Positions 1 to 5,165 of a stretch of 6,408 bases of DNA are shown piece by piece. The notes below the pieces were generated by a model. It did no database searches, was not told where the DNA came from, and saw nothing but the letters and a program-made list of their open reading frames with translations. Position numbers and translations under genes: made by a program. The stretch is from NCBI GenBank assembly GCA_003485825.1, contig DNHN01000238.1, positions 1-6,408 of the forward strand, given 5' to 3'. Position 1 is the first letter of the stretch. The number at the start of each line of letters is the position of its first letter. The stretch is from Bacteroidota bacterium (GTDB lineage: Bacteria > Bacteroidota > Bacteroidia > NS11-12g > UBA9320).

Positions 1-1053
1 GCAGTTAGAGGTTGTCCAGAAAGTAAGTACGAAAATAGAGATATGTACATAAGAACTACATCTACTTTTTCTGATGCCAATGGAAATCCAAGCACATCAA
101 GTAGTATTTCTTGGAATGGTCAATCATTTTACGGATATAGCACAATAAATTCTTCTACATGGTCTACTGGATCTGGTGATTTGGCGTCTATAACGTATAC
201 GGGATCTGTAGGAACCGGATGTCCTGTTATAACAACCACAACCGCAGCTCCAGGATGTTATACTTATAGCGTTCAAAACGACAGTTTTAGTCAAAACGCT
301 TCTATTAGATATATAGATTGTGATGGAAATGTAGTAGATGATGTGATTATACCGGCTGATAGCGGAACGCCCGATTTCTGCGCAGAACAAAATAGTATTA
401 CTACAAACTATGGAAATGTAGTTATTACAGAGGAGGCTCAGACTTGTATTACAACAACTACTACTTTAGCGCCTACAACGACAGTTGCTCCAAATAATTC
501 TTGGATAGCAGAAAGGTTTGATGGAGGGGTTTACGCTTATGTATGGTTACAGCAAGGATACCAAATAAATGACTTGGTTACATTAAATGATGGCTCAGGA
601 CAGTGCTGGACTCTTGGAGATCAGACAACAGCAAATGGACAATACAACATAACAGGGACTTGTCCTCCTCCAACAACACAGCCACCGGCGCCTACCACAA
701 CAACAGCAGCTCCAACTACAACAACTAAGCCTCCTGCTACAACAACAGTAGCTCCTACGACGACTACAACCACTCAATTACCAAGTAATAGCTACTCTAT
801 AACATCAGGACAATCAACATCTGACGACTCATGTAACTTGTTTGCTTTTGATGTTGTTTGGTCGATAAGCTCTGATCCTGAAGACGGGAACAGATTCTAC
901 ACAGACTCAGCTAGAACCACTCCATTTAACGGAGGCGACCAGTGGTTTGGTATAGATTTAGATGGAAATGGAGTAACAAGAAGTACCAGAATAACTAGCT
1001 TCGGATACTTATACAGTACCACAGAATGCACTGGCGGTGGAGGCTTCCCATAA
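1..1053 (+). CDS. Thr-rich modular fibre/decoration-like protein, 5' partial
   Basis: The frame is open to the left edge, so the ATG at 43 is probably internal; 350 residues are visible. The protein alternates beta-type modules with Thr/Ala/Pro linkers. In window residue numbering: an N-terminal part (1-74, ending in Cys), linker 78-84, a Cys-bounded module 86-149 (CYTYSV start, YIDCDGN in the middle), linker 151-164, a module at about 165-221 ending GTC, a long linker 222-261, and a C-terminal module 262-350 containing FYTDS, TTPFNGG and IDLDGNG. Cys-bounded beta modules strung on TTTTTAAP-like tracts are familiar to me from surface proteins and phage virion proteins in Bacteroidota and marine metagenomes (recall, not a search). 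A tail fibre, adhesin or head-decoration role is inferred. No membrane segment is visible. It ends in a double TAA. The exact function is unknown. Confidence 0.8.
   Translation, partial: AVRGCPESKYENRDMYIRTTSTFSDANGNPSTSSSISWNGQSFYGYSTINSSTWSTGSGDLASITYTGSVGTGCPVITTTTAAPGCYTYSVQNDSFSQNASIRYIDCDGNVVDDVIIPADSGTPDFCAEQNSITTNYGNVVITEEAQTCITTTTTLAPTTTVAPNNSWIAERFDGGVYAYVWLQQGYQINDLVTLNDGSGQCWTLGDQTTANGQYNITGTCPPPTTQPPAPTTTTAAPTTTTKPPATTTVAPTTTTTTQLPSNSYSITSGQSTSDDSCNLFAFDVVWSISSDPEDGNRFYTDSARTTPFNGGDQWFGIDLDGNGVTRSTRITSFGYLYSTTECTGGGGFP
232..252 (+). repeat. Thr/Ala/Pro linker 1 (coding)
   Basis: This short linker encodes TTTTAAP between two Cys residues of the partial fibre-like protein. It uses both ACA and ACC for Thr, so it is a protein-level low-complexity linker and not a pure DNA microsatellite. 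Confidence 0.75.
451..492 (+). repeat. Thr/Ala/Pro linker 2 (coding)
   Basis: This linker encodes TTTTTLAPTTTVAP directly after the Cys that closes the preceding module. ACA, ACT and ACG are mixed for Thr, which points to selection on the amino acids and not to simple slippage. Confidence 0.75.
664..783 (+). repeat. Long Thr/Pro/Ala mucin-like linker 3 (coding)
   Basis: About 40 residues consist almost entirely of Thr, Pro and Ala, with occasional Gln, Lys and Val, arranged as blocks such as APTTTTAAP and APTTTTTT. All four Thr codons are used. The segment resembles an extended, mucin-like stalk and offers about twenty hydroxyl acceptors. It is the longest linker visible in the protein and precedes the final module. 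Confidence 0.8.
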
Positions 1054-1066
1054 TAAAACACAGAGG

Positions 1067-1198
1067 ATGAATAAGATATATACAAAAGAAGAATTATCTT
1101 TGATAACAGCTCAAGAATTTACATCTATGTCTGATGAAGAAAGACAAAATGTAATTAATCAAGCTAAAGAATTTATTCGGCTAGGAAGATTAAATTAA
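1067..1198 (+). CDS. Small hypothetical protein, 43 residues
   Basis: This small frame starts 13 bases after the stop of the fibre-like gene and ends 6 bases before the next start, so it fills the gap exactly. The product begins MNKIYTKEEL and is charged and probably helical; TKEELSL and SDEERQNVIN look like helix starts, with a basic end (FIRLGRLN). An AGAGG run touches the ATG directly, which is too close for a normal Shine-Dalgarno sequence. No Cys or hydrophobic membrane segment is present. I do not recognise the family. The neat packing between genes and the sensible amino-acid composition support it as real. Confidence 0.6.
   Translation: MNKIYTKEELSLITAQEFTSMSDEERQNVINQAKEFIRLGRLN
1095..1102 (+). 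promoter_or_regulatory. TATCTTTG element, possible Bacteroidota -7 box inside the small gene
   Basis: This exact TATCTTTG matches the Bacteroidota -7 consensus TAnnTTTG and is identical to the two better placed copies downstream. It lies inside the 43-residue gene, about 100 bases before the first glycosyltransferase gene, with no visible -33 TTTG partner. It may be a chance coding match (codons for Leu-Ser-Leu). Confidence 0.25.
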
Positions 1199-1204
1199 AA
1201 TTAA

Positions 1205-2113
1205 ATGAAATACATATGCGCTCAACCTTCTACGCAATACTTTGCATGGCAGATTGATGTAATGCTTCATAGCTTTGTAAATGTAGGCGTAAACCTAGAG
1301 GACGTACATATTGTCTGTGCTATACATGGAGGTATAGATCTATACTTTGACAAATTAATGCAGAAATACCCCGGTGTTCTATTTTCATTCTACGAAGACA
1401 CAAGGCACGATAAAGTTTATATATCTAGCATAAGACCACACATACTTAGAAAGCACTTTACTGCATATCCAAGCCTTAGCGAAGAGGTTGTGATGTATCA
1501 CGACTGTGACATTGCTTTTACCAAGCCATTGCAATTACCTGAAAACGTATATACAGACGATACTTGCTATTTATCAGACACTATATCTTATATTGGACAC
1601 GACTACATAAAATCTAAAGGAGATGAGGTTCTAGAGGCTATGTGTAATATAGTTGGCATAGATAAAGAAACATTAGAGACAAATGAAAAAAACTCTGGTG
1701 GGGCTCAGTATATAATGAAAGGCATCGACAAGTATTTTTGGTATGACGTAGAAAATGACTGCACTAGATTATTCAAGAATATAACTGAATTAAACAAAAA
1801 AATCACACCACAAAAAGAAGAAAACTATAATCCACTGCAAATATGGTGTGCTGACATGTGGGGTGTTCTTTGGAATCTATGGAAAAGAAATAAGGAAACA
1901 AAAATAATTCCTGAGCTTGATTTTTCTTGGTCTGTTAGCGGCAAGGATCTATGGCATAAGCATGCAATATACCACAATGCTGGTGTTACAGAAAAGAATC
2001 CAGAGTTGTTTTTTAAAGGAAGATATATCAGTAAAATGCCAGACTTAAATCTTGAGGTAGACAACAATACATGTTCTTATAAATACTACAAATTAATCCA
2101 ACAAGCACTATGA
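1205..2113 (+). CDS. Putative GT-A fold glycosyltransferase, family unassigned
   Basis: The product has 302 residues. A GT-A type glycosyltransferase is suggested by the strand-like start (KYICAQ), the acidic motif MYHDCDIAFTKP (97-108; DCD at 100-102) at the usual place for the metal- and nucleotide-sugar-binding DxD, a Gly-rich NSGGAQY (163-169) as in acceptor-site loops, an aromatic acidic helix WCADMWGVLWNLW (214-226), and HNAGV (257-261), where a His often closes the metal site. The pattern loosely recalls plant peptidyl-Ser galactosyl- and hydroxyproline arabinosyltransferases, but this is a remembered resemblance and weak. The start ATG follows an A/T-rich TAAATTAA stretch, typical of Bacteroidota initiation. 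Its stop overlaps the next start (ATGA), implying translational coupling. Donor and acceptor are unknown. Confidence 0.7.
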   Translation: MKYICAQPSTQYFAWQIDVMLHSFVNVGVNLEDVHIVCAIHGGIDLYFDKLMQKYPGVLFSFYEDTRHDKVYISSIRPHILRKHFTAYPSLSEEVVMYHDCDIAFTKPLQLPENVYTDDTCYLSDTISYIGHDYIKSKGDEVLEAMCNIVGIDKETLETNEKNSGGAQYIMKGIDKYFWYDVENDCTRLFKNITELNKKITPQKEENYNPLQIWCADMWGVLWNLWKRNKETKIIPELDFSWSVSGKDLWHKHAIYHNAGVTEKNPELFFKGRYISKMPDLNLEVDNNTCSYKYYKLIQQAL

Positions 2114-2811
2114 TTTCAGTAGTAACGCTAACATACAGAAGAAAAGAAAAACTAGAAGAAGCTATAGAGTCATTTCTAAGACAAGGTCAAAACGATTGTG
2201 AGATGATAATTTTAAATGACTGCGGTGATACGCATTATTATTTTGATCATCCAAAAGTAAAAATATATAACTTTCCATTTAGGTTTAATTCTATACTAAC
2301 TAAACTTTATACTGGCTTTATGTTATCAAGCAATGAGCACATGTATAGACTTGATGATGATGATGCCCTTGGAGAGAATGCTTTAGAAATAGTAAAAAGA
2401 CATATAAAAGAAAATCCCGGTCACGATATATACAGGTCAAAAAACCACTTTTTTTTTGATGGATACAAATATATTCAAGAAGGTAGTTCTGTAAACAATG
2501 GCAACATATATACTAAAAAATTCATTAATAAAATAAAGATTAATGGATTATTTAATGAAGAAATGTCTTTTGGAGAGGACGCTAAAATTACACTAAATTC
2601 CGGAGCTAACATATATACTATTCCAGAAACTACTATGATATATAGATGGGGTGGAGGTTCTTATCATGTGTCTGCTGTTTCAGACATAAGCAACGAAGAA
2701 ACCATGAGCAGAGTTGATGAATTAACAAAAAAAGAAGATAGCGGCGAAATAATATTGCAACCAAAATTTAAAGAAAATTTTCACGAAATAATAAGAAAAA
2801 AAAATGAATAA
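2110..2811 (+). CDS. Glycosyltransferase family 2 protein
   Basis: The product has 233 residues with the classical GT2 order: nucleotide-binding start ISVVTLTYRR (2-11), MIILNDCGD (32-40) for the second strand and acidic residue, the DxD region YRLDDDDA (79-86), then a catalytic-base region SFGEDAKI (153-160; Glu-Asp at 156-157), and YRWGGGSYH (178-186), resembling the RW-type motif of inverting GT2 enzymes. It is short for the family and has no membrane helices, so it is a soluble single-domain transferase. It overlaps the upstream gene by 4 bases and the downstream gene by 8, so the three transferases are probably made together. The AT content is very high toward the 3' end (12 G/C in the 60 bases from 2761). 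The sugar donor cannot be told. Confidence 0.88.
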   Translation: MISVVTLTYRRKEKLEEAIESFLRQGQNDCEMIILNDCGDTHYYFDHPKVKIYNFPFRFNSILTKLYTGFMLSSNEHMYRLDDDDALGENALEIVKRHIKENPGHDIYRSKNHFFFDGYKYIQEGSSVNNGNIYTKKFINKIKINGLFNEEMSFGEDAKITLNSGANIYTIPETTMIYRWGGGSYHVSAVSDISNEETMSRVDELTKKEDSGEIILQPKFKENFHEIIRKKNE

Positions 2812-3436
2812 AGTGGTGTACATGTTTTGGACTGGTAGCAATGAGATGAGCGATAACAGGAAAGAATCTTTACTTAGCTTTATTAAAACATCAGAAGTTC
2901 CAGTGTTACTAATTACACCTAAAAACTTAAGTAAGTACACCGACAAACCTATACATGAGGCTTACAATTATTTATCCGAAACACACAAAGCAGACTACTT
3001 AAGAACTCACTTTATGCGTTTTCATGGAGGAGGATATAGCGATATTAAAAAAACTACAGGCAGTTGGATAGGCTCTTTTGAAGACATAGAAAAAAGCGAC
3101 AATTGGATTTGTGGATATAAAGAAATAAGAGGAGGAGTTGCTTATGGTCCTTTAGAAAATAAATGGGATGAGTTGGTTGGAAACGGAGCTTACGTCTGTA
3201 AGCCAAACACTCCTTTAAGTATTGATTGGTACAATGAAATGATTGGTCTTTTAGATAAAAAATTAGAAGTATTAAAATTAAATCCAGCGACCCACCCTCA
3301 AGATGATGGTGTAAAAAGCGGATATCCTATTCAGTGGAATGAAATGCTTGGAAGGATATTTCACAAAGTATCCTATAAATACAGGCATAAAATAATGAGG
3401 ACATTGCCTATTAGTATTTTCACAAGTTACAGATAA
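2804..3436 (+). CDS. GT32 / capsular-polysaccharide-synthesis-like glycosyltransferase
   Basis: The product has 210 residues. The start VVYMFWTGS (4-12) fits the first strand of Gly_transf_sug/Caps_synth proteins. HKADYLRTHFMRFHGGGYSD (61-80) matches the family's hallmark, an Ala-Asp-x-x-Arg helix followed by Gly-Gly-x-Tyr and an acidic motif. The usual D-x-D is replaced here by DIKK (80-83), so the second Asp is missing. The C-terminal half holds HPQDDG (by the middle of 3290-3310) and a basic tail. The start codon lies in an A9 run and overlaps the GT2 stop by 8 bases. The protein is short for the family but appears complete. The acceptor is unknown; a sugar in the same glycan as its two neighbours' products is the simplest reading. 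Confidence 0.78.
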   Translation: MNKVVYMFWTGSNEMSDNRKESLLSFIKTSEVPVLLITPKNLSKYTDKPIHEAYNYLSETHKADYLRTHFMRFHGGGYSDIKKTTGSWIGSFEDIEKSDNWICGYKEIRGGVAYGPLENKWDELVGNGAYVCKPNTPLSIDWYNEMIGLLDKKLEVLKLNPATHPQDDGVKSGYPIQWNEMLGRIFHKVSYKYRHKIMRTLPISIFTSYR

Positions 3437-3448
3437 TATTAAAATAAC

Positions 3449-3456
3449 TATCTTTG
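3449..3456 (+). promoter_or_regulatory. TATCTTTG, probable Bacteroidota-type -7 promoter element
   Basis: An exact match to the TAnnTTTG consensus sits in the 35-base gap after the glycosyltransferases, 15 bases ahead of the next ATG. Transcription from it would start only about ten bases before the gene, giving a very short leader. No convincing -33 TTTG is visible 19-21 bases upstream (the region reads GTTACAG), so the site may depend on the -7 box alone. Confidence 0.55.
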
Positions 3457-3471
3457 CATAAATAATATATT

Positions 3472-4005
3472 ATGGCTAATACGGGGATAAAAACAGTTTT
3501 AACGCTTAGAAAATATGTGGATGGAGTAGCTACTAGTGAAACTAAAGCAAATGTTGTAGGTGATCCTGATTATATAGCTCCTTATGAAGACTTAGTTGAC
3601 TGCCCGGTGGAAGGATTAACTACGACAGAAGCTGTAGCGACGACTACAGCAGCTGCTACCACAACAACAACAGAATCTGTAACGACGACTACAGAAGCCG
3701 CGTCTTCTTGTACTTGTATTACGGTAGATGTTCTAAACACTCAACTACAAAGCGGAGGTTTAGATTTGTATTACATATACAATAGCTGTGAAACTGGACA
3801 AGTAGAAAGCGTAAACCTATTTGAATCTATTGGTGATGAGCAAAATGGATCTACATATTTTGGATTATGTAATTCTGGTTCTGGAAGTAACATGTTTAAG
3901 TATGGCGTAAGTGGAGATCCTTTTGTAGGATTAGAAGGAATGAATACCAATCCAAGTATAACACCTTGTAGCGTGGATGGAGATTGCTTACCAGTCTTAC
4001 CTTAA
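3472..4005 (+). CDS. Small Thr-rich fibre/decoration-like protein
   Basis: The product has 177 residues in three parts. Residues 1-49 form a conserved-looking head (TVLTLRKYVDGV, then DPDYIAPYEDLVDCP), possibly the part that docks on the virion. Residues 50-79 are a Thr/Ala/Glu/Ser linker. Residues 80-177 form a Cys-containing beta-type module (start CTCITVDV, Cys at 80 and 82 and several later) ending CLPVLP. The architecture parallels the large protein at the left edge, with acidic Glu residues in the linker in place of most prolines. The gene stands between the glycosyltransferase cassette and a conserved virion gene, in an A/T-rich start context (AATATATTATG). No signal peptide is visible, which favours a virion protein assembled in the cytoplasm over a host secreted protein. 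The exact role is unknown. Confidence 0.75.
   Translation: MANTGIKTVLTLRKYVDGVATSETKANVVGDPDYIAPYEDLVDCPVEGLTTTEAVATTTAAATTTTTESVTTTTEAASSCTCITVDVLNTQLQSGGLDLYYIYNSCETGQVESVNLFESIGDEQNGSTYFGLCNSGSGSNMFKYGVSGDPFVGLEGMNTNPSITPCSVDGDCLPVLP
3625..3654 (+). repeat. Direct repeat copy 1 in Thr-rich linker
   Basis: This 30-base unit matches the unit at 3670-3699 at 26 of 30 positions. The core GTAGCGACGACTACAG differs by one base from GTAACGACGACTACAG in the second copy. The offset is 45 bases, which keeps frame and equals 15 residues. Confidence 0.7.
3670..3699 (+). repeat. Direct repeat copy 2 in Thr-rich linker
   Basis: This is the second copy of the 45-base-period unit, encoding TESVTTTTEA against TEAVATTTAA in the first copy. 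The related 12-mer ACGACGACTACA is also present in the long linker of the left-edge protein at 757-768, suggesting shared ancestry or exchange of linker DNA. Confidence 0.65.
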
Positions 4006-4014
4006 AAATATTAT

Positions 4015-4743
4015 ATGGCTCATACATTAACATTTGATGAAAAAATAAATGGATGGACTTCGTTTCATTCATATCAGCCAGAGATGATGGTTAATCTTAA
4101 CAATGATTTATACTCATTTAAGAATGGTCAACTGCACTTGCACAATTCAACTGATAGCCAGAGAAATACTTTTTACGGACAATCATACAATACTGAAATT
4201 GAGTTCGTAGCAAACGAAGGACCCTCTGATGTTAAGATATTTAAAACCATAGAAATAGAAGGAGACTCTAAAGAGTGGGACGTTACAGTTGCTACAGACA
4301 TAGAGTCTGGTCATGTAAACAAAGCCGACTTCGAGAACAAAGAAGGCTTCAAGTACTCTTACATTAGAAGGAATGCATCTGACGAAGTGAATACGGAGTT
4401 GTTATCTGTTCAAGGGGTTGGGAATCTTTCTGGTTCAAGCAGTAACGTATATACCTTTAATTCTGTTCCAGGAAACATATCAATAGGAGATGTTTTATAT
4501 TTTTCATCTGGCGGTTCATACACTAAGATAGGCGTTATATCTTCTAAGGACAGCACAACCATAACTACAGCTAGTACAATGGCCACACCATCTAATGGAG
4601 ACTTTATTTTTGTAGCCAAAAACAGTGTAGCGGAAAGTTATGGTCTAAAAGGATATTACGCTAATATAAGACTTACAAATAATGGCACATTGCCTGTTGA
4701 AGTCTTTGCAGTAAATAGCGAGGTAAGCAAAAGTTTTCCTTAA
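4015..4743 (+). CDS. Conserved phage virion (structural) protein
   Basis: The product has 242 residues. The N-terminal half carries a distinctive set of motifs: FDEKINGWTSFHSY (7-20), LYSFKNGQLHLHN (32-44), NTFYGQSYNTEIEF (51-64) and DVKIFKTIEIEG (72-83). I recall these from structural proteins of Bacteroidota and marine tailed phages; this has not been searched. Residues about 131-200 form a Gly/Ser/Thr-rich beta segment (YTFNSVPGNISIGDVLYF), and the C-terminus LKGYYANIRL ... NSEVSKSFP resumes the conserved style. A tail or head-to-tail location is inferred. The gene starts 9 bases after the preceding stop within AAAAATATTATATG, has no Shine-Dalgarno sequence, and is probably cotranscribed with the Thr-rich gene. 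Confidence 0.75.
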   Translation: MAHTLTFDEKINGWTSFHSYQPEMMVNLNNDLYSFKNGQLHLHNSTDSQRNTFYGQSYNTEIEFVANEGPSDVKIFKTIEIEGDSKEWDVTVATDIESGHVNKADFENKEGFKYSYIRRNASDEVNTELLSVQGVGNLSGSSSNVYTFNSVPGNISIGDVLYFSSGGSYTKIGVISSKDSTTITTASTMATPSNGDFIFVAKNSVAESYGLKGYYANIRLTNNGTLPVEVFAVNSEVSKSFP

Positions 4744-4750
4744 TATTTAG

Positions 4751-4758
4751 TATCTTTG
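4751..4758 (+). promoter_or_regulatory. TATCTTTG, probable -7 promoter element giving a near-leaderless mRNA
   Basis: The same octamer as at 3449 lies in the 20-base gap before the acetyltransferase-like gene, with only five bases (TCTTA) between it and the ATG at 4764. Starts normally fall a few bases after this box, so the transcript would begin at or next to the start codon. No -33 TTTG is visible at 19-21 bases upstream. Confidence 0.55.
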
Positions 4759-4763
4759 TCTTA

Positions 4764-5165
4764 ATGGAATTTAATATTAGATCTGTAGTTGAAGGGGACT
4801 ACGACAACATATTGGTTAAATGGTGGAAAGATTGGGGATGGACTCCTCCTCCAAAAGATTTTCTACCAGAGACGGGGTTGATAGTGAATAAGAACGGTGT
4901 GGATATTTGCGCAGGATTTATTTACTTGACAAACTCTAAAGTAGCTCTTACTGAATTTGTTGTATCAAACAAGGAGTACAGAGAAAAAGATAGATCAAAA
5001 GCATTGCAATTTTTATTAGATTGTATTTTGGTTTTAGCAGAGGATAGCGGATGCAAATACGCTCATGTTATCCTAAAGAATAAAAGTTTATTAGAAAAAT
5101 ACAAAGCATCTGGATATATTGTTTCAGATGATAACGTAACAGAAATGATAAAAGTATGGCAATAG
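4764..5165 (+). CDS. GNAT-like N-acetyltransferase domain protein in the virion gene block
   Basis: The product has 133 residues, one compact domain. The order fits GNAT: a first strand IRSVVEGDYDNI (5-16), a WWKDWGWTPPP loop (20-30), strands GLIVNKNGVDICAGFIYLTNSK (38-59), the central strand ALTEFVVSNKEYR (61-73), a long helix (77-93), and the C-terminal KYKASGYIVSDDNVTEMIKVW with the GY/F near the end typical of GNATs. The acetyl-CoA pyrophosphate loop, normally Q/R-x-x-G-x-G/A, appears as REKDRSKA (73-80) without glycines, so activity is uncertain. Proteins of this type next to phage internal-virion genes are familiar to me, but the role is unknown. Its end overlaps the next gene by 10 bases. 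Confidence 0.7.
   Translation: MEFNIRSVVEGDYDNILVKWWKDWGWTPPPKDFLPETGLIVNKNGVDICAGFIYLTNSKVALTEFVVSNKEYREKDRSKALQFLLDCILVLAEDSGCKYAHVILKNKSLLEKYKASGYIVSDDNVTEMIKVWQ

Noticed and set aside
43..45. ATG at 43 as the true start of the first gene
   Set aside because: The frame stays open to base 1 with sensible protein sequence (GCPESKYENRD) and there is no gene boundary in front of it, so the start lies outside the window.
595..777. Antisense frame rich in Cys, Ser and Arg opposite the long Thr linker
   Set aside because: It is the reverse complement of a Thr/Pro tract, which automatically gives Cys/Ser/Arg codons; no start context or neighbouring gene on that strand supports it.
664..783. CRISPR array or microsatellite
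   Set aside because: The repetition is of codons, not of fixed repeat and spacer units; Thr codons are mixed, and the frame is maintained within a longer protein.
1733..1740. TATTTTTG as another -7 promoter box
   Set aside because: It fits TAnnTTTG but lies deep in the first transferase gene with no gene start near it, and such loose matches are expected several times by chance; the same applies to TATTTTTG at 4605-4612.
3437..3471. Transcription terminator after the transferase genes
   Set aside because: No GC-rich stem followed by a T run is visible here or in the gaps at 1054-1066 and 4744-4763.
1012..4743. Shared hydrophobic-Pro C-termini (GGGFP, PVLP, KSFP) as a sorting or processing signal
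   Set aside because: Three short endings of two residues are too little, and the proteins are otherwise different; coincidence is adequate.
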